From Phyto melanocephala (taxonomy: Eukaryota > Arthropoda > Insecta > Diptera > Rhinophoridae): a stretch of 64,000 bases of DNA. Within the stretch, counting starts at the first letter, position 1; every line of letters starts with the position of its first letter. This document shows positions 24,353 through 34,698 of this stretch, piece by piece. The stretch covers positions 83,361,997 through 83,425,996 of the forward strand of contig OW799234.1 in NCBI GenBank assembly GCA_941918925.1, written 5' to 3'. The notes below the pieces were generated by a model that was not told the DNA's origin, did no database searches, and saw nothing but the letters and a program-made list of their open reading frames with translations. The position numbers and the translations under genes are program-made.

Positions 24353-25086
24353 TATACCCTTCACACAGTAAAAAAGGTTTGTCATTCCGTGTGAAATTTC
24401 TACAATTTTCATTTCCGACCCCATAGCTTATGAAAAGGGGAGTCAATTAAGCGCGGTCAGTCTGTCCGTCTGTCTGTGTGTATGTTGAAATCAACTTTTT
24501 GAAGCACCCCGACATCGCCTGGATCCGGTATTAAAATATCAGAAATATTTAGAAGTAGATCGGTATTGAAACATCGGTAAAAAAACAACTGAGATATGAG
24601 CAAAAAACCACGGCCACCTCGTTTTTTTTAACACAACATACAACACACATACATACAAACGTGGTATACTGGTTAGAGTAAACGTGGCATCGAATCGCAG
24701 CTGAGCCAAAAAATTTTTTTTAATATATTATTTTATATATTTTTTTTTAATTTTTCATTTTATATATTATTTAAATTTTTATTATTTTTTTTTAATTGTT
24801 TTTAATATTTTTTTTTTATTTTTTTTTATTTTTCTTTTATTTTTTTTTTTATTTTTAATTTTTTTTTAATTTTTTTATTTATTGTTTTATTTATATTTTT
24901 TATATATCTTTATTATTATTATTTTTTTTAAATTTTTTTTATTTTTTTTTAACATTCATACGTAAATTTATAATTTTACAATGGGATGTTTTATATATAT
25001 TTATGTTTTTTATATGTATGTACGTATTTCAGTCGTTGTGATGGGTATATAAGATTCGGCACGGCTGAATGTAGCACTCTTACTTG
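24353..25086 (+). repeat. Composite repeat subfamily B, full-length copy
   Basis: It begins TATACCCTTCACACAG and GTTTGTCATTCCGTGTGAAA, has GTCAGTCTGTCCGTCTGTCT (about 24458), the tRNA-like GTGGTATACTGGTTAGAG with CATCGAATCGCAGCTGAG (about 24662-24710), a 250-bp T-rich tract, and ends ATTCGGC-ACG-GCTGAAT and TAGCACTCTTACTTG. Confidence 0.8.
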
Positions 25087-25766
25087 TTTTTACATACTTT
25101 TCATTTATTTTGCTACAGCTAGACGTAGACATTTACATTTTTTTGCTGAACTGTTCGCTTTTACTTGCAGCAACTATATACGAGTTTTTCGCTTTTAAAC
25201 ATCGATATATAAGTAGGCATTTGAAACTTTGTATTTTGAATACACGAAATGTAAGTTGACAAAAACTGCGAAATAAATTGAAAATAGTTATCTGGTGTTC
25301 CACGGTATTTTCCAAATCATTTCCTTAACACTTTAAAGTCAATATTATGAATTCTTCTTTACTCTACTCCACCGTAACCCAGTTTGTTCGTTTGACCAGC
25401 TTTTCGGTTTGTGTGTTGGACGTTTGGATAGTTTTTCGTTAACTGTAATGCAATTTTGTATTAAAAAGTATCGGGTATGCGAAGTATAGCAGAGAAATTG
25501 AAACACAGTAATAAAATTAATTTTACATATAAAATTTAAGCTTTAGCAATAGTATTTTTACTGATGGGAAGTTAAAAATTCTTCTTTAAAGTTAGATGAA
25601 ATACATATATTTAAAGCTTTTAACTTTACGCCATTAAAATACCGACCATTCTGAACTGAAACTGATGTTCATATATCGTAATGATAATATTGAACCAAAA
25701 TTTTATCAGTCTTGAATTGTCCTAAAGTGAATATTTTGTAAGAATATACAAAAAGTAATTAATAAA
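25087..25766. other. AT-rich intergenic DNA, nothing recognised
   Basis: No supported gene or repeat was found. Confidence 0.4.
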
Positions 25767-26156
25767 CAAGTAACAGTGCTATATTCGGCCGTGCCGAATC
25801 TTATATACCCTTCACAACGTGTAGTCATGCAATAACAATTGTTTGTATCACCATTCATCCCATATAAAATACGTGCATACGTACACGTTAGAATAAATGT
25901 GGCATCGAATCCCAGATGAGCCAAAAAAATTTTATTTTATTTTATTTAATATATTATTTATATTTTATTATTTTTTTTATATTTTTTTTAAATTTTTTTA
26001 AAAAATTTTTTTAGAAAAATTTTTAAACAATTTTCTTAAATTTTTTTTTTAAATTTTTTTAAAATTTTTTTTTGTAGTTTTTTTTTATTATTTTTTTCTT
26101 ATTTTTAATATTTTTTTTTTGTAATTTTTTTTGTTTGGTATGTTTTTTACATGTAT
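25767..26156 (-). repeat. Composite repeat subfamily B, left half split by the Jockey-type insertion
   Basis: It starts CAAGTAACAGTGCTATATTC with a perfect GGC-CGT-GCC hairpin, has CACAACGTGTAGTCATGCAA, then GTGGCATCGAATCCCAG (about 25898) in the opposite orientation to copy 19461-20268, and a T/A tract ending TTTTTTACATGTAT at 26156. The element resumes at 31162. Confidence 0.85.
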
Positions 26157-26457
26157 TTTTTTTTTTTTTTTTTTTAATTTGTTTATTAATTTGCCAAAAA
26201 GAAAATTTAACTAAACTAAAATAAACAATAGTTAATAATTATAAATATTTACAAATACACAGTCCCTTTTCAGAGCTCTCAAGTATAGTATATGTACAAT
26301 AATTTCAAGTTTTAAATAGATTTTTTTTTTCTTCAAATGAAGAATATATTTAATATTCTGTAATGAAAAATTTTCTTAAAAACATTACTTTAATATTTTA
26401 TTAAAAAAAAGGGTCAATAGAAGTAAAAACAAGGAAGTGAAAGCAATAGAATATTGT

Positions 26458-29400
26458 TTATTCGTTTAACCACCAAAATTTGTTGGTATTTTGTCTTTGA
26501 CAAATATGTTTATCAGTACTAGAAATACTTTTTGCATATCTTAAATTATTTTGTTCACTACTGCAATCTACAGCCTTAATATTTGCCCTTCTAAAATTAT
26601 GATAGAATATTGGGACTGCACTTTCATTTTGGATGAATTTAATTTTATCGAGGTACAAAAATGCCTCTGGTGGTACAAACCCAATTTTCAGAGTATTTAT
26701 TATATATTCTTCATTTGCGTAGTATGATGCCATAATGATGTTATTTTGTATACATGACATACATCTTAGTATGTGATTTCTTATTAAATTTATGATAAAA
26801 TTGTCAATTCGTATTATGTCTGATGTATTGTACAAAATTTTATTTGAGACATATTTTTTATAATTACTTGTTTTTGATCTAAATAATAATGTACAAGATC
26901 TTAAACATTTTCGCTCGAAGACTCTAATTTTTTCCATATAAGAAGGTGATATGTTGAACCAAATCTGGCATCCATAAGTAATAATTGGTCTAATTAATGT
27001 TTGATACATAGTTAGTTTTACTTTAGTGTTAATATATTTGGAATAAAACATTCGTTTGTACATAAAAAATGCTTTAGTTGCCTTTTTAAGCGTTTCATTT
27101 ACATGTGTGTTAAAGTATAGAAATTTGTCCAAATAAGTACCTAAATATTTTACAATTTGTTTGTTCGGTATATTAGTGTTACTTATTTTGGATTTAATTC
27201 CGAATAACTTCCAATTTTTTTTTACATTATTATTACATTTGCCTACTGGAGGTCTAAATAAGATAGTTTCACATTTTTGTATGTTAATTTTCATCATCCA
27301 GTTAACTGTAAACTCTTCCAATATATCAAATAAATTTTGTAAATTGCAATTGATTTGATCAATAGTTTTATCAGCATGATATATAATAATGTCATCAGCA
27401 AAAGAAATTATGTTTTCAACTTCATAAAGAAGATCTAAAATAAATAGATTAAATAGAATGGGAGAGTTTACAGTCCCCTGTTGAAGACCATTTCTAATTT
27501 TAAAGGTTTTAGGGCTAGTATGATTTTTGTGTGTTACAACAAATGTTTTGTCTGTTATCATATTATGAATTAATATAATTAAATGCATTGGGAATTTATA
27601 TTCAAGTAATTTAAATATTAATCCAGATATCCAAATGCTATCAAAAGCTTTCTCCATGTCAATAAGACATGCACCAGTGTATAAGCCTCTGTTCCAGTTC
27701 CAATTAATGTTTGACGTTAGAAAATGTATTGCATTTACAGTAGAATGCTTATATTTAAACCCAAATTGTTTTTCGCTAACTAAATGTTTTTCATTACAAA
27801 AATTATTGATATTGTTGTTTACGCACATTTCAAATACTTTACTAATATTTGGAAGTAAGCTTATTGGCCTTAAATTTTTTGGATGACATACGTCTTTATC
27901 ACCTTTAGGTAATAAAACTACCTTGGCCATTTTCCACTTATTTGGAAAATATGAGTTATTTAGCATATTGTTGAATAGATTACAGTAGTAAAAAATTAAT
28001 TGCTTTGGAATTTTTTTTAATATTATATTTGGTATTTTGTCAATACCAAATGATGTTTTGCTTTTTAAGCTGGAAAAAATATAGACTATGCTATCTCTGG
28101 TAATAAAATAATTTTCCGCCTGTAATTCACTTAGACTGTCAGATTTCTTCTCAAAGTTAAAGCTGGTAATTGTCCTTTGAGTAGATTCAACATTGTTCTT
28201 TATTTCTAAGAAGTTTTTGATTGAATTATCTATTCTAACATGTAGCGAATTTTTCATGTTTATTTGTTTAGATGAATGTATTTCCTCTAGGAAGCTGCCA
28301 ATAGTGTTAAGTATTTGTTCTTGATCTCGCACTATAAATTGATCAAGACTATCTTTTCCCAAGCTATTTGGATTTATTCCTGCATTACGAATTAAATGCG
28401 CAGAGTTTTCGTGAATCTTAATGCTTGTAAGATCTAGGGATTTACCTTTCTTAAAATTTTTTTTAATTTCTCTAAACATATTTCCTGGTTCTTTTGTATC
28501 AATACTTGAAAACTTTTGTTTTATATGTTCGTTAAGAGCTATTAAGATATTGTCATTAATTAATTTCTTAACTAATTTTAGTTTAGTTTTTATTAATTTT
28601 ATCGTGGGTTCAGACAATGAAATTTCCAATCTGTTGTGCCTTTTTATAAAAGTAAGAATTTTACTCTTTTCTTTATGGAGTTTCCTTAAAACTGAATTTT
28701 CTATTTTTGAAAAGTAATCTTGTGGTTTAATCTTTGGTGTAGCATTTTCTATAGCACTCAATATAATATCATTTATTTGGTCTAGGTAATAATCTACTTC
28801 ATTGTTTGAAAGATTTCGTGTATTTGGTATTTCAAGTACGTCCTCAAGTTTATTTAAGATGATTTTTTCAAATTTCTTCCAGTTTGTTGAATTGTAATTG
28901 TATTTGTATACTATCGGTTCAGTTAGAAATGAAAAAGGTTGCTCTTGATTCATTGAAGCGCATATTTGTACAGCATTATGATCACTATCGTAATCTAGGG
29001 TGCTAAGGCTGTTGCTAGTATTATTTTCACCATGTATATGTAATCTGCAATCAGCAATACAGATATCAAGATATGACTGTGAACGGGGAAATGATGGTAA
29101 ACATGAAGCATAAAGTTTACATCTAAAGTTAAGTTCATTATCTAACAACCATTCTCTAAGTTTGTTTCCCTTTGGGTTATTAATTGAATTTCCCCAATCA
29201 TTATGCTTACAATTTAAATCACCAGCTAGAATATAATAATTATTTATATTTTGGAGGTCTAGCGCTTCAAAGAGCTTGCTTAGTTCTATTTTTAAATTAT
29301 AATCATTATTTCCAGCTGGATAATAAGCTGATATTATAAATAGAGAACTATTGTCAGGCATAGGTATTTTAATTATACATGCTTCCAAATAGTTTAATGT

Positions 29401-29691
29401 GTTTAAGCTACCACATGTATAGTTTTTATATTTGAGATCATTTCTTATTAAAATAGCGGTCCCACCTCCCATTAAAGCATTTTTCCTATCCTTTCGAATA
29501 GTACTATAATTATAAAAGTTTAGCTTATGCCTAGAATTTAATTTGGTTTCATTTAGTAGCATGATATCTGGATTATGATTATTTAAAAATTGTTGAAGAT
29601 TATATCTTCTATCTATCTTTATTAAGGAATTTACATTAATTTGAATTATTTTTAGTTTTTTAGTTATAATATTTATTTGTTCATTTGCCAT
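26458..29691 (-). CDS. ORF2: endonuclease/reverse transcriptase (Jockey clade)
   Basis: The 1077-residue protein starts at an ATG (29691-29689) two bases after the ORF1 stop. The N-terminal APE-type endonuclease shows QINVNSL (about 18-24), LLNETK with the metal-binding Glu (about 48), GDLNCKHNDWG (about 157) and SDHNAV (about 237). The reverse transcriptase follows a central linker: LLPKGDK and LRPISLLPNISKVFE, QFGFKYKHSTV, LIDMEKAFDSIW, NGLQQGTVNSP and the catalytic FADD (about 763). There is no RNase H, as expected for the Jockey clade. The C-terminal tail ends FWWLNE. It would nick target DNA and copy its own RNA at the nick. The absence of stops or frameshifts suggests recent activity; activity itself is not shown. 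Confidence 0.93.
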   Translation of the reverse strand: MANEQINIITKKLKIIQINVNSLIKIDRRYNLQQFLNNHNPDIMLLNETKLNSRHKLNFYNYSTIRKDRKNALMGGGTAILIRNDLKYKNYTCGSLNTLNYLEACIIKIPMPDNSSLFIISAYYPAGNNDYNLKIELSKLFEALDLQNINNYYILAGDLNCKHNDWGNSINNPKGNKLREWLLDNELNFRCKLYASCLPSFPRSQSYLDICIADCRLHIHGENNTSNSLSTLDYDSDHNAVQICASMNQEQPFSFLTEPIVYKYNYNSTNWKKFEKIILNKLEDVLEIPNTRNLSNNEVDYYLDQINDIILSAIENATPKIKPQDYFSKIENSVLRKLHKEKSKILTFIKRHNRLEISLSEPTIKLIKTKLKLVKKLINDNILIALNEHIKQKFSSIDTKEPGNMFREIKKNFKKGKSLDLTSIKIHENSAHLIRNAGINPNSLGKDSLDQFIVRDQEQILNTIGSFLEEIHSSKQINMKNSLHVRIDNSIKNFLEIKNNVESTQRTITSFNFEKKSDSLSELQAENYFITRDSIVYIFSSLKSKTSFGIDKIPNIILKKIPKQLIFYYCNLFNNMLNNSYFPNKWKMAKVVLLPKGDKDVCHPKNLRPISLLPNISKVFEMCVNNNINNFCNEKHLVSEKQFGFKYKHSTVNAIHFLTSNINWNWNRGLYTGACLIDMEKAFDSIWISGLIFKLLEYKFPMHLIILIHNMITDKTFVVTHKNHTSPKTFKIRNGLQQGTVNSPILFNLFILDLLYEVENIISFADDIIIYHADKTIDQINCNLQNLFDILEEFTVNWMMKINIQKCETILFRPPVGKCNNNVKKNWKLFGIKSKISNTNIPNKQIVKYLGTYLDKFLYFNTHVNETLKKATKAFFMYKRMFYSKYINTKVKLTMYQTLIRPIITYGCQIWFNISPSYMEKIRVFERKCLRSCTLLFRSKTSNYKKYVSNKILYNTSDIIRIDNFIINLIRNHILRCMSCIQNNIIMASYYANEEYIINTLKIGFVPPEAFLYLDKIKFIQNESAVPIFYHNFRRANIKAVDCSSEQNNLRYAKSISSTDKHICQRQNTNKFWWLNE

Positions 29692-29693
29692 TT

Positions 29694-30989
29694 TTATACA
29701 CCAACCATGGAAAAAATTGCGTCTATACGAGACGTTTGTAAGTTAAGCTGTTTTTGCAAGTTATCTATTTGGTTAGTTAGACTAAACATCATATTTTTTA
29801 ATTCCATTAGAAATGTATTACTTGTATTTCCTAAATTGTGAGTTTCATTATTTATATTGTTATTTTCTTTTAGAATATTTGCATAACTATTTTCAGAATA
29901 ATTGTGTGTATTGTTTTCTACAAAATGTTTTTTCTTAGCTCTAAGTTTTTTCTGGAGTTCTTTGTACTTTTCACACCCTTTATACGAAGCTGGGTGGCCA
30001 AATTTTTTACATAGTACACAGTATAATTTTTCTTTTTCGCTAGAATCAACATCGTTAAGGGGACACTTTCCCTTTTCATGATCCGATCCGCATTTCACGC
30101 ATTTAGATGGAAGAAAACAATTTGCGGAGCTATGAAAGAACCCTTGGCAGTTACGACATTGCGTAATTTCTGGTCGTTTTAACGGTTCCCATTTTATACA
30201 ACGATAAAACAATATTTTAATATTTTTTAACTTGTAAACACTACTTTCTGGTGAAACTTGCACCATAAATATTGGCAGTGTATAACCCTTTTCGACAGAT
30301 GTTTTAGTTGAAAATTGAGTGACTTTGATAAATTTCAAATCTTCACATTGAAACTGTTCCAGTTCCTTTAGTATCTCTTCTGCAGATTGGTTGGCTTCAA
30401 GACCTTTTAATAAATATGTTTTTGTTTTTATACCTTTAGGCGTAAAGGTAAAAAATTTAGCTTTAGTCTTTTCTAAATAAGATTTCACTTTGAGAAAGTC
30501 ATTTAAGGTGGTCATAAATAATTGTTTTTTATTTCTAAATTGTTTAATTTGAAATTCTTTTATTTTTAAACCATTTTTTATAAATTCGATTAAGTCATTA
30601 GTTTCAATATCAATTATATTGATTGGGGGTATCTTTTTGTTAATGTTTTTTTCAGTATCAACCACTGTGTTGGAATTTACATGCATCGTTGCTGTGTTTA
30701 TATTTGCATTGTGCACTTTACTCATAGTTTCAATTGCTGAATTCAATTTTTTAGCTTTTTCATTACTTTCTCTCACATGTTTTTCAAATTTGTTTAGTTG
30801 CTCTTCATCACACTGAGAGTCAATATCTAGCAAAGAGTAATAATTTTGTTTTTTTTGTTTAGAATACGGCAATTCCATATTGTCTACTGTTCTTTTTCTT
30901 TTATTTTCAACATTATTAACATTATTAATACATTTTTTAATTTCAATGTTTTTTGATTTTTGGTTTTTGAGCAATAAGCTCAAACTCAT
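29694..30989 (-). CDS. ORF1: gag-like nucleic-acid-binding protein (Jockey clade)
   Basis: The 431-residue protein is counted from the ATG at 30989, the first ATG after the in-frame TAA at 31013-31011. The N-terminal 130 residues are Lys/Asn-rich. A central KTYLLKGLEANQSAEEIL to YKLKNIKILFY region resembles the pre-C2HC fold of Jockey gag proteins. It is followed by three zinc knuckles, CRNCQGFFHSSANC, CVKCGSDHEKGKC and CVLCKKFGHPASYKGC (about residues 278-345). A short heptad-like segment, MFSLTNQIDNLQKQLNLQ, sits near the C-terminus and may aid oligomerisation. The protein would package the element RNA. ORF1 ends TAA, and AA-ATG of ORF2 follows, suggesting translational reinitiation rather than frameshifting. 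Confidence 0.9.
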   Translation of the reverse strand: MSLSLLLKNQKSKNIEIKKCINNVNNVENKRKRTVDNMELPYSKQKKQNYYSLLDIDSQCDEEQLNKFEKHVRESNEKAKKLNSAIETMSKVHNANINTATMHVNSNTVVDTEKNINKKIPPINIIDIETNDLIEFIKNGLKIKEFQIKQFRNKKQLFMTTLNDFLKVKSYLEKTKAKFFTFTPKGIKTKTYLLKGLEANQSAEEILKELEQFQCEDLKFIKVTQFSTKTSVEKGYTLPIFMVQVSPESSVYKLKNIKILFYRCIKWEPLKRPEITQCRNCQGFFHSSANCFLPSKCVKCGSDHEKGKCPLNDVDSSEKEKLYCVLCKKFGHPASYKGCEKYKELQKKLRAKKKHFVENNTHNYSENSYANILKENNNINNETHNLGNTSNTFLMELKNMMFSLTNQIDNLQKQLNLQTSRIDAIFSMVGV

Positions 30990-31161
30990 TGTTTTACACT
31001 GCTTATGCACTTAGTTTTATTTATTTTCAGATTTATAAAGAAAATAAATATTAACAAGTCTATGCCTGTAACACGAAAGTAAAAGCTAAGTTTGTAACAC
31101 TCAGTAATTATTCTGATCTCCGCAATGCGTCTGTTGCTCATCACGGTCTCGATCGAACCTC

Positions 31162-31535
31162 TTTTTTACATGTATCTATGTATGTATGTTGTTGTTGTAA
31201 TTGTGAAAAAAAACGAGGTGGTCGTGGTTTTTTGCTCATATCTCAGAAAGTTATGGGGCGATTGTGCTGAATTTCAATAGCGATTCATTCCTGGATATTT
31301 CCAAGAGATTGATACCATATACAGATTTTAGGAACATATAGTTGCTTCTAAAAGTTGATTTCAACCAACACACGGACAGACGGGCAGACGGATAGACGGA
31401 CAGACGGTCAGGGCTTAATCGACTCCTCTATTCATAAGCTTTCAGAAAATATATACGGAAATGAAAATTGTAGAAATTACAAACGGAACGACAAAGCTAT
31501 ATATACCCTTGTGCACCACAGGTGAAGGGTATAAA
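31162..31535 (-). repeat. Composite repeat subfamily B, right half after the Jockey-type insertion
   Basis: It begins with the second copy of the 14-bp duplication and continues TGAAAAAAAACGAGGTGGTC, CACACGGACAGACGGGCAGA and the terminal GGTGAAGGGTATA, exactly the downstream half missing at 26156. Confidence 0.85.
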
Positions 31536-31728
31536 AAAGAATTACTGTACATACGAAGGTTGTCTTTTTATTTCGGAATAAGTGACAACAAATAAAAGAA
31601 AATGGCTAATTCCAAATGAGGCACCTAAAAAACATGCGTTTATCTACACATTTCCACACATTCAACTGCTATTTACTTTGGGGCAAATACGCATATATCC
31701 ACGATGCCACGATGTCATGCACATGTTA

Positions 31729-32435
31729 TGCTAGGCGCACAATTGGGACGAACGACAAATTTTTCGTCGCGAATATTCGTCATCAAAAATAAAACACATT
31801 TGTGTATATGAGAATGCATACAATTGTGGCGTCAGTCGAAGTTCGCTATACGCGGCGAACACTGCATTAAATTTATTTATATTTCTTACGCCGGCGAACG
31901 ACGAACAAATTGGTACAAGGTGACCATTTTTTACTAAATTTGGGCTTACTTCTCAACTTTTTAAGAAAATAAAGCTATTTTTTACTTTAATAATTGTTTT
32001 ATTTTAAAACATTTTAAGTAAGTATAAAAAAGTTAAGTACATAAATTTGTTTTTATTTGTGTTTTTGCAAATGTTTAAGTTTTACTCCTTTTTTTCATAT
32101 GGTCACAATATTAGCTGTTATACACAAACAAAATTTTTATTATTGTTTTATGCACGTACCCACAACATTCTTTGCAAACGTTTACTTATACGTAAAAAAG
32201 TTTTTACTATGACAGATATTATATTTATTATTTTGTTGAGTTTCACAAAAAATTAAATTCTTCGATTATTTTTGTTTTTTCTTTGCACAAACAGTAAACA
32301 ATCTTATCAACTATAAAAGAAGTTACTTTTTCGTCGTTGTTGTGCTTCACACGACGAATTTGCACAGCGAATTTTTACCGAAGAGTTCGTCGTGATGGGC
32401 GAAATTCGTCGTTCGTCCCAATTGTGCGCCGAGCA
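31729..32435. mobile_element. MITE with long TIRs and TTA flanks (PIF/Harbinger-like)
   Basis: The left terminus TGCTAGGCGCACAATTGGGA and the right terminus read inward, TGCTCGGCGCACAATTGGGA, differ at one base and stay complementary further in (CGAACGAC). TTA occurs immediately outside both ends (31726-31728, 32436-32438), the target duplication of PIF/Harbinger. The 707-bp interior has no transposase and is rich in TCGTCG/CGAACGACGA sub-motifs. Class assignment rests on the TSD only. Confidence 0.75.
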
Positions 32436-32593
32436 TTATAAAGCACCGCGATCTTTCTCTACATTTCTTGGCTTTTTCTCGAGTGTTAAATTTTATGGTA
32501 TCTAACGCTAACAAATCTTTTTTAAAGCCAAATGTTCATGCAATATTGATTGAGAGCTGGTGTCCACTTATATCTATGGTTGCTTCAATCTCA

Positions 32594-32863
32594 CTATAAG
32601 TAACGTGATAAACTTAGAGTATAATTTCGCGTGTTTTTCGGAACAACAATCGATTTCGGACGATCCTGACGAAACTCGTCGATAAACCATCGAACACTGA
32701 TTCTTGATGGTGTTTTATCGTTAATCATCTTCAAAATGAGTTCATCGTTGCACAGTTGTTGATTTAATCTACGTCGAAAGTTGTAAAAAATAATCAAACA
32801 AAAATTTTCATGCTTTATTTCCTTTCTTAGACAACATGAATACAAGTAGCGTTCGTACGTCAA
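32594..32863 (-). pseudogene. N-terminal mariner transposase fragment
   Basis: The minus strand reads RKEIKHENFCLIIFYNFRR and then PSRISVRWFIDEFRQDRPKS, the HTH and linker of a mariner transposase. A frameshift then leads to a YHVTYSEIEA-like segment. The catalytic domain is absent. Its open frame is a residue of the element, not a host gene. Confidence 0.65.
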
Positions 32864-32949
32864 AACATTTTGAATGTGTATATTTAGTTGCCAGGATGCA
32901 GAGCCGCGGTTGCTTAAGTATGATTAATTAATACAAATAAAGCAGGAAG

Positions 32950-33890
32950 CAGAAAAATTAATATTAAAGTCAGTTATTGTGAGAACAGCAATAATTTTAA
33001 CAGATTCTCTCAGAAGTTCCCTATTCAATTTTCACTTTTTTGACCAGGTGACCTCTAGACATTTTGGTAAGGCACATCGCTGTGAACACTGCACTGCGGT
33101 TAAATGCCACAAATGCATGGCATTATTACAGTCAAACCAAATTTTTAAGTGCAGTTAATATTATTGCTCCTGTTGACTTTAAGATAACTGAACCAGTATG
33201 CGATCCAGGCTTTATAACTTACATACCCAGCAGATCTGATTAATACTTTGCAGAATATCATCCAGATATTCACTCACAGTTCGGGGGCACTCGATAAGGT
33301 AGTATGTAGTATCGTTTCGGTTCATTTGAATATTGAAATACCCCAAAGGCTAGCGGATTAGTGTAGCATAATACAGGCCGAGTTCATGTTTATAAAAACA
33401 GCCCCACAACAAATTCAGTATAATAAGCTATCAAACAGGTGTATGGAAGATGAGAAAAATAACCCATTTGTCATAAATCCATCTTAGGAATCTCATAGCG
33501 GTAATTTCAAGTTAACGCAACGAGACCCATAGAGGATCTGCGAATATATTCACTTAAAAGAGGCTTTAAAAATTTCTTTTATGATTTTTTTTGACTTGAA
33601 ATGTTATTTAAAAAAATTGTTAAAAAATTCATTGGTGGTTTCGAAATAAGGACACTTTTTCGAGATACTAGCACCTTCGTCCTGCTTTCGCTTAACTTGA
33701 GTCTGGCTCCGTAATTGCTAACTACGCCATCGGTCGCAAGAAAAATCTGAATGCCAGTGCGAAGGTTTTCTAATTCCTCCATACTTCGATGTCTACAATT
33801 ATTTAAAAGATCATCAACTAGAACTGTATTAATATATTTCTCCAGATGTTGCTGGCAGAAGGACCAGTGTTTGCAAAAGAAAGACATTTG
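32950..33890 (-). pseudogene. Ty1/copia-type reverse transcriptase relic
   Basis: The open part at 33887-33579 reads LEKYINTVLVDDLLNNCRHR and then SMEELENLRTGIQIF and SNYGARLKLSESRTKVL. This matches the VYVDDLL...EELK...SNYLG order of copia RT with one residue of the YVDD motif lost. Downstream, broken frames show TRP and a LTKMSRGHLVKK-like piece that may derive from the RNase H tail. LTRs were not found. The assignment is by motif recall, and the downstream part is weak. Confidence 0.5.
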
Positions 33891-34159
33891 CTATGCATCA
33901 CTTACATCCAAGTCAGACTGTAGGTAGAACTTTATTTCAAGACTTTATAAAGCTATTCCCTAAAATAAAGGTAACATTTGCGACAGCTTATAATTCACTA
34001 TTACAACTCTCATTTTTGCCTTTCTTATGTTAGAAATGTTTTTGAGTATTTTGTTTTTTGTCGAATATTTTAATACGTTTCTCTGCTTTAAGTTAATATA
34101 GTGACACCGTTCTGCGCGGTGCAAGTAATTTCTATGCCCCTCTTTTTAAATTTCAAAAC
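33891..34159. other. Spacer, nothing recognised
   Basis: No supported feature was found. Confidence 0.4.
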
Positions 34160-34695
34160 TTACGGTTATAATTTGGATACACAAAATAAAGAATGCAATT
34201 GCAAGAATCGATGGTAACATATCAGTATTATATTGCGTACCTGCATTAATACAAAATGGTTTTTATCTTTCTGGCATACAACAAAGAAATCGGTTATCAA
34301 GGTGCGATAGGTGTCTCCATTTAGCATAATGGTTTGATTTTCAAAGAAATATGGGCGAAGGATACCTTCGCTCCACAAGCCGCAACAAACAATCACTCGC
34401 AAGACCACATTTGGGTTTTCTGAGCGCAAACTACGGCAGTTTTGCTTATTAACGTAACCACCAGCTTTATCCGAAAATATTATTTTTTAAGACATTTTCA
34501 TTCAATTTTGGATCAACTGCCTTTGTTTTGGAAATAAATGTTCAGTAAATCCCAATGTTGTTCAAGCTTCAATCGACTCATTTCGTTCAGCGGAGATATT
34601 ACACTGAATTTTGTGATAGAATAGAATGACATAAGTATTGACAGATTCGAAGTAACCACTGGCTAAAATTTAAGTCGATAGATAGCCCACCTTAT
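34160..34695 (-). pseudogene. Mariner (DD41D-like) transposase relic, internally deleted
   Basis: The minus strand starts near 34590 with an LEQHWDLL N-terminal motif, then jumps to IFSDKAGGYVNKQNCR (about 34480-34430) and an open block of 87 codons (34429-34166) containing CCGLWSEGILRPYFFENQ. The first catalytic Asp remains, but the other catalytic blocks are lost. It lies head to head with the 34699 element. Confidence 0.65.
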
Positions 34696-34698
34696 ATA

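Larger units (their letters stand above)
26157..31161 (-). mobile_element. Full-length Jockey-clade non-LTR retrotransposon, 5.0 kb
   Basis: The element is bounded by a perfect 14-bp direct repeat, TTTTTTACATGTAT (26143-26156 and 31162-31175), the target-site duplication. On the minus strand it begins GAGGTTCGATCGAGACCG, has a 172-nt leader, ORF1 (gag-like) and ORF2 (endonuclease plus reverse transcriptase), a 3' UTR of about 280 nt and an A-tail seen as the T-run at 26157-26175. Both ORFs are uninterrupted, so it looks young and possibly competent. Non-LTR elements of this clade transpose by target-primed reverse transcription. It has split an older subfamily B repeat. Confidence 0.9.

Noticed and set aside
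24715..24960. T-rich tracts as A-tails of retrotransposons
   Set aside because: They are mixed T/A tracts internal to subfamily B in every copy, without a flanking duplication.
27161..30816. Plus-strand open frames across the Jockey-type element
   Set aside because: Antisense shadows of ORF1 and ORF2.
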